A stretch of DNA of 64,000 nucleotides from Diploscapter coronatus (taxonomy: Eukaryota; Nematoda; Chromadorea; Rhabditida; Rhabditidae): the NCBI GenBank assembly GCA_964036155.1, contig OZ038423.1, forward strand, positions 76,895,249 through 76,959,248, in the 5' to 3' direction. The position numbers and the translations under genes were made by a program. The notes under the pieces are model-generated. The model was not told the DNA's origin and ran no database searches. It was given only the letters and a program-made list of their open reading frames with translations. This document shows positions 48,386 through 64,000 of this stretch, one piece after another (position 1 is the first letter of the stretch; each line of letters opens with the position of its first letter).

Positions 48386-51300
48386 TCAGAGAATTTTCTT
48401 CTTCCTCCAGTCGGAAAAGTCGAAATCGTCATCGAGTTCCTCCTCGTTTTCCACGTCCATTTCGTTCTGCTTTTGTTTCTCCTTCTTTTCTCGGGCCTAA
48501 AATTGTCATTTTTAAAGAAAATAATTTAAAAAGTAAGCAAGCAAAAAATTTACCGCTGCAATTCGTTGCTCCTTGAGTTTTTCGAGTTCGTTTAGCCGCT
48601 GCCATTCAGCGATTTGCTCGTCGATGTGTTCGATTTCCTAAAAATTATTATTTACTAGAAGAAAATCAAATTTCAGAAATCGAAGCCTGAATTCATTATA
48701 TTGTCGTCACTTGTCAGTTAAAATTTTTTTTTTAAATCAGGTGTATGTTGTTGCGCACTAAAATTTTCTTTCCTTGAAACAAGTGACTTGGATTTTGAAC
48801 GGAATTCTAACGAATATCAGTAGCATGAATTCAATGGTATCTTATTCAGTTTACCCCCTACCTACCTAGGCCCTATCTTCTTGCCTTTACCTACCCCTAT
48901 ATTCCTCAAGTCTAAATCTTATCACTATCATCTTCTTATACGAATCTTATTATCTCTCATGAAATTACATATTCTGTTTCAAATACACATTTTGTGCGCA
49001 AAGACATAGCTGATATAGCTTTTGTGTGCAACGGTCGTTTCTCGGAAAAATCATTCTCCTTGCTAAAAAAACAACAACAAAATAGTGGATAAATCAAAAC
49101 TAGCTAAATATTCTTACCCTCATCCTGGCTTCTCTCTCTGCCTCTTCCTCAGCCCTCCTCTGTTCCTCGGATTGTTCTTCATTGACTTCCCGCATGAACT
49201 TGTCGAACTCTTCATCCAGCACAGCGTTTCGTTCCAGAGTGTCTTTCACCTGAAATTGTTCATCCGTTCTCCGACTTACAAATAAAAACCCGCACTCGCA
49301 GACAGGGTATAGGCCTGTGATTAAATGGAAAGCGGCTTGGGTATAAATTTTAGAAAATCGTTGCAACTCTGTCTCATTTAATAAGTTCCAGATAACTTAA
49401 TTTGAGTTAAAATTCTCATAAAATTATTCTTCTCCGCATTTTAACTATGATAGCTTTCTTCAACTTGTTTGGAATTTTTAGAAGAAACCAATGTATTTAA
49501 AAGGGTTAAATTCTTATCTTCGAAATTCCAAATTGCTAATTAAATTTTCAATATTCTGAGCTATTTCAATCTAATCAAGTTTTTTTATCCAGTTGCGCAT
49601 CAACAATGACAATTTGATGGCCCCTTTGATGAAATAGACCTGACTGAGGGTAACAAACGCGCTCATCAGCTAATAAAGATTGCCATCAACGAATACGTCT
49701 TCAATGCACGGCTAGTTTCAATCCACTAATATTTTCGAGAAATTATCGAGTGCTACAAATTTCTGGCAATGAGAACTTATCTCTTTGAGAATAGAAAATA
49801 ATGTGAAGTTCCTTCTTTCGAGGAAAAAACATCCTATATTGTTTGTAGCGTTAGAATTGTAACACAACGATGAACTTTCCATCACTGTTCATCTCCTTTA
49901 TTTACAAAGCGAGTTCAACCCGACCAAGAAGAACGAATGTATCTGGTGCATCCCCCGAAATACGGCTTCACTGAAAAGGACTGCCTTGCTGGTATTTCGC
50001 ATAGCTCAATATGTCGACTCCTTTCGAGTTCGCTCGCATCAATGCCTATTAGCTCAAGAACTGTTCATCCTCCTCTCCAAGCTAGCATACAAAATAGATA
50101 ATTGTAAATTTGAATTGAATCACGATATTGGAAAATGGCATTTCTTTCGATCACTCTCAGCCGCCATTACCTTCGAATTGAATCTGGAAATCGGCAACAA
50201 TTGGAATAGTCTCAGCTCTTCCCACTCCTTCCTGCCAACAACCACCTGCTCGACATGGCACACGACCAGGCCGTCCTTATCAGTCAGGAACAGTGGTACC
50301 ATGGACTTCTGCCCAGGGAAGACATGAAAGTACGACGAAGAAAGGGAGACAAATTAACTTCAAGAAGATTCGTGATATACGCAGTCTAGTTGCGAAGAGA
50401 TGAAGTCGCGCTAAGCTCTAATTCACCTTCATGAACGATGTCTTCATTACAATTTAAAAACAGCATGAAACCAGTTTTGTATCAATGCCAACATCGAATC
50501 GTCGATGATGATAAAAATGAATGATCATTGTTTTCAGACTATGCTGAAGAAAAACGGCGACTTCCTGGTGCGGACCTCAGAGCCGAAAGTGGGCGAGCCT
50601 CGAATGTTCATTCTATCAGTTATGGTGAGGCAGGAACTAGAGGAGTCAGGCATCAAGCATTTCGTCATCCGCGAAAAGGACGGCAAATTCATCGTCGAGA
50701 AGTCCACTCATAACTCCATCAAAGACCTCGTCAATTATCACATCAACACTAGGGCAAGTCGTCAAAATGGACAACGAACGAGACTAGGAAAATTCACGCC
50801 AAAATGGTGGAATATCGAGAATTCTAAGAAATTCCAATAGCAGTTAAATGGCCTGTCAGCATAGCTATAATTGATGCATTCATTTTGACAAAATTAGCAG
50901 AAATCAATTTGCAGCAGGGATATGCAGAGATAACGCACTATTAACTAACGCAAACCAAAAGTTTTATCTTTGTACACCCTCGATTCGCAATTCCGAACAG
51001 TATTCCTTTCAAAATAACTCAACAACTTGCAGGAACCAGTGACGAAGGTATCGATGGCTATTCTGCTCAATCCGATCACGCAGGTAAATTAAACTAATAA
51101 GTCAGAATTGGACTACAAGTTCGATGAATATCAGTATTGATGTAGCAATTAAACTCGAAAAAAACCGAATTCAACAAAATGAGATGCTTAGTTTGCAGCA
51201 ACTCTGGGAACGGAGGCACGAAAATGTGGAACTGGACAAGAAGCTGGGCGAGGGCGCCTTCGGAGAAGTGTATTCTGGCCGACTGCGTCTCACAGATGGA

Positions 51301-54300
51301 AGCGTCGTCCCTGTTGCAGTCAAACTCGTTGGTCGTTTCTTACATTTCATTTGGAAATCTCTTGACATTGGAATAGAAAATATCGGCAATTTGTAAAAGT
51401 AGTTGCAATAGTTGCATCGTCGTATACGAAATAGCATGATCAAAGTTTTTTTTCTATATCAGACCATATGTCATTTCGCATATAATAATGCTACGATGTA
51501 ACTACTTTTCGAATGTCCTAAAATATCATGCAACGAGATTCCAAATCGTCATTTCTCTAACTCCGTCTAACGAATCAGCATGTTGCAGGCCAAAATCGAG
51601 GCTCTGACAAAGGAGCAGATCAAGGAAGTGATGCACGAGGCCCGACTGCTCAGGAACTTCGACCACCCGAATGTCGTCAAATGCTATGGAGTGTCCGCCG
51701 GACAGGAACCGCTCATGGTCATTATGCAACTAGTTAGTGAAAACTGACAAAGAAAGGCAAAATTCTCTATCAACTAGAAACCCCAATACTTCTGTCCTCC
51801 ATAAGAAAAAGGGCTTCAATTAAAAGATATATGAGAAGTGCAGAGATAATAAGTTTAGCAAGTTCAATCTTCATCAAATATATTAGAAGGTAGCGAACTT
51901 TATGAGCTTTTCAATCCATCTAATATGGAAACATTAGTAACGCAGAAAAAAACGTTTATCGGGTGCTGGAGTACGTAGAGGAATGTCACTAACTCGTCTT
52001 TAAGCACTATTTCTTCGAAAGGATGAACGAAAGCGTCTGGAGTCTGTATGCCTCGCTATGCTCAAATAGCCGATTTTTGCGCATTAATAATACTAGATCT
52101 AGACGCATTTTAACGAATTGATCAAATTTAGGCTGAAGGCAGCTTAGACTCGTATCTGAAGAAGAAGCCACAGACGAATGAAAGCAAATACGAAATGATG
52201 GTCCAGAGCGCGTTCGGACTGGAGTACATTCACAAGAAAGAAGTCCTCCATCGTGACATAGGTGGATTGGTGCAGGTCAAAGAAGAAGACCGATGAAGAT
52301 GAGCTTTTAGCAGCCCGCAACTGCCTCTACGGAAACAACCTCGTCAAAATTGCAGACTTCGGCTTATCTCGCAATGGAACCTGCTACCAGGTGCGGAGAA
52401 ATTATTTTTTGACAAGTTCAAAACATTTTGCGGAATAATTCTAATACAAAAACCAAATCAGCATGAATCTTTCCAAATCCAGAGGAAAAAGGACCAAAGC
52501 AATAATTCAAAGATCGAATTTGCAGATGAGTCTGAGCAAGCGCGTACCGATTCGCTGGATCAGCCCAGAGACGCTGAACTCCGGCCTCTACACGGTCAAG
52601 ACGGATGTGTTCGCATTCGGAATCCTCTGCTGGGAAATTTGGTTCGTCAACTCATAGTAGCCGTGACTGCACTGCATACAAGGATTTGTTATGAATTATC
52701 TACGACGATTTCTCGCTTCAATACTAAAATGAGATGAAGGGGGAAGATATTGAACTTTTAAAATCAACCAATTCCACTAAAAAAATTGCAGGAACAACGG
52801 AGCAGAACCATACCCAGGAATGACTGTGACCGAGGTGCATCAGGAAGTGCGCAAGGGGTATCGAATGGAGATGCTCGAGTGCAACCCCGATGTGCAAGCA
52901 CTCGTCGTGGTATGTCAATTGCGCAGACAACACAATTGACAATGATACAATCTCTGCGATTCCAGAAGAAGTGCTGGGCAGGGAGCCCGAACTATCGTCC
53001 GACAATGTCAGACGTGGTCAAAATCCTCGAGCGCATATTCAACATCAAAAGCTCCGAAGTCGTGAGTTTTTCGACAAATTTGTGACTTCTCTATTCAAAC
53101 AGAGAATAAAGGCAATGCGAATACTTTGGCACTAGTTGCTCTTTACTGACTTTCTGAAGAGATGAATAGAAATAATGAAATTCCGTTTTTATCCAGCATC
53201 TTTTCTGCCTTTTTTCTTTCATAATATTGAAAAGAGGGGGCACTCATATGAAATCTAAATCTAAAAGAGGCATAAGATTAAATTAAAGTCGATCCTTGAG
53301 ACTTCGAGACCGAAGAAATTATTATCGCCTATTTACCACGAAGTAATCGTTCCTAGAATAATTAGCCAATTTTTGGAAAATCGAATAAGATGTCAAAGCA
53401 AGCGCATAAAATGACGATAAATTCCTGCCATTTTCATATCTTCACACTTCAATCGAAATAATTAAATACTGATGAAGAAATGCAATTTTGTCGGAAGAAG
53501 GTGAAGAGGTGGAATTGGCATAAATATTTTCTTTCGTTTATTCGCTTTGATATGTCCGATTCGAATTTTTCAGGAGCAGGCAAATAGTCGCGGGAACGGT
53601 CACTTCGGCGGAAAAATACGCGGCGGATTTCAGAAGAAGAAGAGCGAATCGATGGTGGCGAGCACGGTGTCCATCAGCAAGCAGGAGAAAACGGGCAAGA
53701 GGGTTGGTGAACGCATCATCATTAGATAATAGAAAAAATAGACCTAGGCAGGGCTTAAGCCAGATTTTTATTTCTTTTGAGGATCAACTTTTTTTCAAAA
53801 ATTTCGTTGATTGACTATCTTATGTCTCAGTTTTCTATAGACAAATGTCTGCGAATCTCTTCCTCTATACTTTTTCGTTCTGGCTCTGGGTTTGACTAGG
53901 TTTTGTGAAAATATTTAAATTCGGAGTTTTAGAATTCAGATAAAATTATATCAGTTAAAAAAATTGCGATTCTTCTGACACTTGATGCAAATCAGAATTG
54001 CAGAAGCTGAAATTCAACAAGATGATCGCCCAACACACTCGGAAACCAGTGAGCAAGAAGAGAGAACCGAAACCACTCAGATAGACCTAGGGAGAGCGAT
54101 GGAAGTGGAGGCGATCGAGGCATGACACATCTTTCCTTCAGGCAACTACTCCTCACTCACTCATCAGTCAGGCGACCCAATAAACCACTAAAGAAACACA
54201 ATTCAGCCTTCTTGTTCATAGATTTCAAATTTGGGGAAAAAAAAGCTTAAAACTATTGAGCTAGATTTAGCGCGTAACTAATTAGGGAAGGAAATATTTC

Positions 54301-55541
54301 CCAGACACCGTGTACTTGGACAGTGCCAACAGGCACTTTTATTTTTTGCCGCACTATTTCTTGATTTAACTTTTGTATGCTTCTTTTCCCGCTCAAACTC
54401 TATCTCTCATTCTGGAGTCCTTGCTTGATCCAACGGGAAAAGTATGGTCAATCGGAGATTTTTCCGATTGATTGATGGAGCAGTAAATTACTAGGTATTT
54501 TCAACTTGTAATTCTTGTCCTCCAAGATTACCAATAACCGAAAAGCATGAAAGAAAACCACTAACCTATTTCCCCGTCTCGCTTCTATTTCTCTAACTTT
54601 TCTTTCTCCTTTTGCACATGGACCATAAAAATGAAAAAAAAAACCTTTGAAAATCGTACCTTGAGATCCTTCCGCCGATCATCGAAGAATCCATGCGGCA
54701 CACCCTCGATCAGATTTTTGCCGGCTGTGATTATCTGCTCCTGGAAAGTTGTATTATTTTCGAACAAATTCTCGAAAATGCTTACTTTTTCTTCCTTTTC
54801 CTGCTGCCAAGGCGTCTTCTCGATGTTGTTGGTGTTGGTAGCCGAGTCGAAGAAGTCTGCAGGCAGCTGGGAATCGCCTTTCTTCGAGTCAAAAGAGGCT
54901 GGACCTTCTTCTGAAATTAAAAAATACAGTAACTTTGAAAGTTTGAGAATTTCCAATTCGATAATTTTTGATTGAGGCTGAAGATAGTTGCAAAAAAAAA
55001 TTAACCACAACCTGACAGGTCCTATTCTTCGGAAAAAATAATGGGGGTAAAACTAGTGAAAGAAGACGAAAAAATAAAGATCCTTTTCTCTGCATCGATT
55101 TAAGAATAAACGCTGGCCCCCTACAGAGGACTAGAATTGTCAAGTCATGTAAAAAAAAAGCGCCTCAAAAATCGACAATAATTCTACCTTTAGTCTTTTT
55201 AGCAGGTGGTCCCTTGACATTGCCAGGTGCTGCCTGTCTCTTCGGAGCGGCTAGCGACTGTTTGAGTTTCTCGATCGCATCGCGATGCTTCCTGCCGTTC
55301 ATGTGCGCTGTCCAGACTGTCGGTTTTACCTGAAGGATTTGGAATATTGGGTAGGTAGAAATATTGCTCATTTTTTTATCAAATAAATCCAAAGATTTTC
55401 TAGAAAGAATTCAAACGAAATATGTTTTGAAAAATGACATTTTGATGAAAACCTAACCTGGGTATTGCAAACAAGGCATTGCACCTGACCACTGGGCAGC
55501 TCCTTGGCGATGTGCGGGTTCAACTTCAGTCCAGAGGCCAT
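48386..55541 (-). CDS. ZNF830: ZNF830 (CCDC16) homologue, zinc-finger splicing-associated protein
   Basis: Seven exons: 55458-55541, 55188-55329, 54786-54910, 54660-54740, 49118-49249, 48554-48637 and 48386-48496, giving 252 residues (human about 370). One C2H2 finger spans exons 1-2: CLVC, then [11 protein letters not shown] central motif [12 protein letters not shown] matches the conserved PxGFFDD segment of ZNF830. The C-terminus is a long charged coiled coil ([14 protein letters not shown], then [20 protein letters not shown]) ending in an acidic DDDFDFSDW motif. In vertebrates the protein is nuclear and associates with the XAB2/aquarius spliceosome module. The intron 49250-54659 is 5.4 kb and contains the complete SH2-tyrosine kinase gene on the other strand. 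The acceptor cgattttag directly abuts the ATG, which suggests trans-splicing to the start codon. Confidence 0.93.
50255..54084 (+). CDS. Nematode-type Fer-like SH2-tyrosine kinase, nested in a ZNF830 intron
   Basis: Twelve exons: 50255-50329, 50538-50753, 51033-51083, 51199-51327, 51589-51732, 52132-52261, 52311-52390, 52526-52641, 52792-52909, 52966-53061, 53574-53702 and 54004-54084, giving 454 residues. An SH2 domain (about residues 14-105) starts [11 protein letters not shown] with the phosphotyrosine-binding arginine in DFLVRTSE. The kinase domain (about 125-385) has [10 protein letters not shown], the VAVK lysine, the catalytic HRDIAARN, DFGLSR, and [11 protein letters not shown] lysine/serine-rich basic tail follows. 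There is no F-BAR region, so it fits the expanded nematode family of short Fer-like kinases (SPE-8, KIN-14 relatives), many of them germline-expressed. Intron 2 uses a gcaagt donor after 50753 and carries a MITE. A likely trans-splice acceptor (gtctcag) lies about 40 nt upstream of the ATG. Confidence 0.93.
50915..50982. mobile_element. Short decayed MITE copy in the kinase gene intron 2
   Basis: A 68-bp relic whose left part (CAGGGATATGCAGAGATAAC and on through ttaactaacgc) aligns well with the element at 57534. Its right end reads as gagggtgtaca in reverse complement. The 8-bp flanks atttgcag and attcgcaa match at 6 of 8 positions and fit nTnnnnAn. Confidence 0.65.
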
Positions 55542-56235
55542 CTAAAATCGAGAAAATTAGCACATTAGCATAAAACGAGAAAGAAAATCAAGGAACTCGA
55601 AGAAAAGTTGAAACAACTTGTTTCGAAAGCGTAAAATGCGGAAGAATCGCAATGCCCGGCAAATTGCATTCGTTTTGAATTTCTCCGATTTTCCCTCATT
55701 TTTTCCGTTTTCTTTTTCGTTTTTGATTTTGTACTATCTCATGTTTATATAGCTGTGATGAATTTGACTAAGGAGAATCATCTATAAATAGTACATAGTT
55801 CCCATCGGGTGGTCCCAAACTCGTGCATTGGGAAGGTCTGCAATTTTTCCTTGGGCAAGTTTGCCTAATTTTTGAATCCGACCCCGCCCCACAAAAATAG
55901 TGATCTGCGAATGCCGACTTTTTTAGAAGTCTGTCCCTGGGTTTTGGAAAACTCATCCTCTTTTACTCTGAAGCAGCTAAATTGAGTGTTTGATTCATTG
56001 ACTCGTCCACGACAGACTTGAGGTATTTTGGCAGAGAACTGGGATTTGTGTCTCTCCACAACCCCCAGTCTCAGTAGCTTCTAGTCGCCCACGTATACCT
56101 ATGACTAGGAGCTTCAGAAATTCGTTATCGCATTCTATGCAAATCCAGAACAATCGTCTGAAGCTCTGATCATGAAAAATATCGATTTTCGCTCGTTTTA
56201 TGGCTTGTTAAAGTTGTTTTTAATTTGATTTTTTC
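55542..56235. promoter_or_regulatory. Divergent promoter region between ZNF830 and the MELK gene
   Basis: About 700 bp between divergent genes. It has a GC-box-like accccgcccc at about 55880, a small stem (ttcccatcggg ... attgggaa) at about 55799-55832, and a longer one (agcttctagtc ... gactaggagct) at about 56078-56115. Two minus-strand ORFs here share no family resemblance and are not spliced coherently. Confidence 0.4.
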
Positions 56236-61529
<5,294 letters not shown>

Positions 61530-62300
61530 GCGACTGAGTGGGCGGAGTGAGGACGGACAGTTCTGCAATTCTGATGCATGCAAATGGATGTACAAATCCA
61601 ATTGCTACAGACATCTAATTATCAAAAAATGATGATAGATGATATTTCCTTTGTAAAAACTGGCAAAATGATGATAAGATTAGGCATACTCGTTTGAACT
61701 GATAAAATTATTCAAATTTTGATCATGAAGGAGAATTTTCCTATTTTGAAAGGAAATTACTTTCTAAACTGTGCCATTTAGTAAGTAAGTCATCTTTCAC
61801 TGAAAATAGTTCTTTTTTTTTTGCAAAATTTTCATGATCAGATTTTGCTCATCCTTTTTCAGACCCAATTTGCTTACTTGTTTCAACCTGATTCTACTTG
61901 TAATTTTGTGTGGGTACATTCCACGATGTTTGGTGATTTATTCTTTTAAGAAGCCTTATTTATTTCACTTTCAACAATCCGTTTGAAAATCGGAGAATTT
62001 TATTCAACTCAGTTTCATCAACAAAAGCATAGACGTTTACTAACCAAAATGTCATCATCATTCCTTCTAATAAGATTTTACTTTCACCAATTATTTTATT
62101 TTCGAATTTGGAAAATCACAAAATTCTAATTCCTGTTTGGTCTAGCAGAAAAGTGTTGATTATTTATGATTGACGAGAAGATTTGATAAAAAATAACTCA
62201 AAAATTCGTTTAGATTTCAAAAATATACTAAAAATGTCGCATCACGCATTTTTCATCGATACATTCTTCAAATCCTATCTTTCAAACTTGAAAAAATCAG
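61530..62300. other. AT-rich spacer downstream of pig-1, no gene seen
   Basis: This contains the presumed pig-1 3' UTR and AT-rich sequence without coherent ORFs. No RNA gene or repeat was recognised. Confidence 0.55.
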
Positions 62301-62313
62301 GCCTAAATATAAA

Positions 62314-62544
62314 ATTGAGCTGGTGAATTATTTCGGCCTGTTTTCAACTCGTGTACCTTATCACATGATGAATGAGTTCGGGTTGCATATCGACAAACCC
62401 AATGACGTCATTCTTGTCACAAGCCCCGCCCCCTTGCATCAAGTCAGAGAGTGGCTCGACTTTTTGTTTCGTTCAGACCTCGAAGGCAGGGATCTTTTAT
62501 CTCCGAGTGGGCGGGGCGTTTTGCTGATTTGCAAGGGAAAATGA
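62314..62544 (+). other. Exon-like ORF overlapping a GC-box/CRE patch
   Basis: An open frame follows a plausible acceptor (gaaaaaatcag, ending near 62300) and runs to a TGA at 62542-62544. It encodes a peptide including NYFGLFSTRVPYHMM and VREWLDFLFRSDL. I do not recognise the family and found no upstream exon. The first in-frame ATGs are at about 62359-62364. The same stretch holds TGACGTCA (62403-62410) and two GC boxes, so it may be promoter DNA that is open by chance. Confidence 0.25.
62403..62521. promoter_or_regulatory. CRE palindrome with two GC boxes
   Basis: TGACGTCA, a full CREB/ATF site, lies at 62403-62410. gccccgccccc follows about 15 bp later, and gtgggcggggcg lies near 62508. 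The patch is clearly GC-richer than its surroundings. No transcript start can be assigned. Confidence 0.35.
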
Positions 62545-64000
62545 GAAACTCCTTCGACTTGTAACTCGACCTATCAGACATAATCACGCACAGCAGCACT
62601 TCAGCTCATATCTTGCCGATTTTTCCTTTCCTTTTCTCTAAAAATCCGTCATTATGATCTCAAGATCATGACATTCTACATACGCGCACACATTCCAAAT
62701 GATGTAAATTTGATCTGCGAAAATTCAAAATTAGAAAGTGAATGCGATTGTACATCAGCAAAACCGTTCTAAGTTTACTTTAACCTACGGCTTCAAATGT
62801 CTATGCTCCAATTTGAGGGCTTCCTGTATTAGTCGCCGGCTTTTTTCATATTTCTTACCTACTCCTCTGTTCTCTCACCAAAATAACCGGCGACATATGT
62901 CGTTAATTGGCGAGAAAGTCTATTCATTCCGCAATTAGAAATCGAATTCGGAGCGAAATTGTGAGCCGTGTGGTAGAAGTGAAACGAAGCGACTAATGCA
63001 ATTTTCGAATATCGACGTTCTATCCAATCAATAATACAAGAAGTCCAATTTGAAGTCTAGCTGTAATTGAGGTGTTTTTACTTTAAATGGATTGCAGTTG
63101 AATTAGCGTTTTTCCCAAATGGGATGTTTCAGCATATTAGAAATAATTTGCATATCTTTTATACAAGCAAGAAAAAATTACTTGAAAACCGCTTTATAGT
63201 AGTTTTGGCAGTATAACTTAAAACCAGGTCGTTTCGATATGGAATTATATCAACGAGGAATGACAAGTTTACAGAAAGTGAATCTCGTGAAAATGAAATG
63301 AGGCTCATTTTACTTTCTGTAACTTTGTCGATCTTCGATGACAGCGATAATCAGGGCTGAACTCGAGATTTCGCAACCGGGAAAGTACTAAAATTGAGAC
63401 TCTGAAATGGATACACGACGTCATTTTACACCCATTTCATTGTAAATCTCGTACAAAACAGATTGAGGAAAGGTTGTAAGAATAGCGCTGTTGTGATGTA
63501 TTAGTTCAGCCTCGATTAAGCCTACAAAAAATCTAAAAATCGATCAAAATTAAGCTACTAGTCGAAATAGACAATCTCGAAAATTATCATCATTAATTAA
63601 ATCACAATCTCTGAGATCATTAATAACTTACCGGACTTGAAGTTAAAATTAGATTACTACGAGAAAACGTATAAATAACGAGATATGCACGCCTTTTGAA
63701 GGAAAAGCTCGGAAATTCAGTTTCGTGCTCTAAAACTTGGGCTCTTTCATAGAAAAATTAGAATATGAATAGTTAAGTTAGAAAAAATTAATAAATTCCT
63801 AGAATATTCGTGAAGGTCTGAGATCGTTGCCGATTGTAAATGAAAATGGCTCGTTGTCGGTAGAAATCGAATAAATTGTAGGCCATATTCACTGCAGTCG
63901 CGCAATACGCTATTTGAAATAATAGAAATAGCACCTAAATCGAAATGTGTGATTCTTACGAGGAAAAGCGATTGTCCCGATTTTGATAAACTTTTCAGCA
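62545..64000. other. Right window edge, no gene seen
   Basis: AT-rich sequence without coherent exons. A short inverted repeat (gtcgccggc at about 62832 and ccggcgac at about 62888) is the only structure noted. A gene may begin beyond the window. Confidence 0.5.

Noticed and set aside
55768..56059. Two overlapping minus-strand ORFs between ZNF830 and pig-1
   Set aside because: No splice coherence, no family resemblance, and they lie where the divergent promoters should be.

Overview
This looks like nuclear DNA from a nematode. Compact multi-exon genes have GC-rich exons and AT-rich introns, and many introns end in tttcag. Candidate trans-splice acceptors sit 0-15 nt upstream of several start codons. 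Lineage-typical proteins include a secreted ShKT-domain protein, a short SH2-tyrosine kinase of the nematode Fer-like type, a CYSL cysteine synthase and a PIG-1/MELK kinase. No species can be named from the sequence alone. All gene models were built by hand from splice signals, reading-frame continuity and remembered family sequences.

Layout. 264-938 (-): TIM14/DNAJC19 J-protein. 2201-15419 (+): GBF1-type Arf-GEF, 44 exons. 16510-17302 (-): mitochondrial inner membrane peptidase 1. 17992-18776 (-): small mitochondrial-type membrane protein, SMIM20-like. 20824-23800 (+): cysteine synthase-like enzyme. 23801-34837: an 11 kb AT-rich stretch with no gene I can support. 34838-38722 (+): peptide GPCR of the oxytocin/vasopressin type, 16 exons. 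39117-41472 (+): RagC GTPase. 42243-46029 (+): mitochondrial Hsp40 (Tid1/DNJ-10). 46963-48339 (+): secreted ShKT plus nitrobindin-like protein. 48386-55541 (-): ZNF830 homologue, whose 5.4 kb intron holds a complete SH2-tyrosine kinase gene (50255-54084) on the opposite strand. 56236-61529 (+): MELK/PIG-1. 61530-64000: no firm gene, but a GC-box/CRE patch with a 73-codon ORF.

Functional themes. Four genes encode likely mitochondrial proteins (TIM14, IMMP1, the SMIM20-like protein, Tid1), and TIM14 and Tid1 are both J-protein partners of mitochondrial Hsp70. GBF1, RagC and MELK act in Golgi traffic, lysosomal TORC1 signalling and cell division. From memory gbf-1 and immp-1 are neighbours in C. 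elegans too, which suggests conserved microsynteny.

The most unusual property is splicing. Of about 138 introns modelled, 10 need a GC 5' splice site (about 7%), spread over seven genes. About 15 acceptors have G or A instead of a pyrimidine before the AG. One dnj-10 intron has GC and GT donors 9 nt apart that encode different C-termini. Several introns also carry small non-autonomous DNA elements with degraded 8-bp target duplications, one of which duplicates a splice donor.
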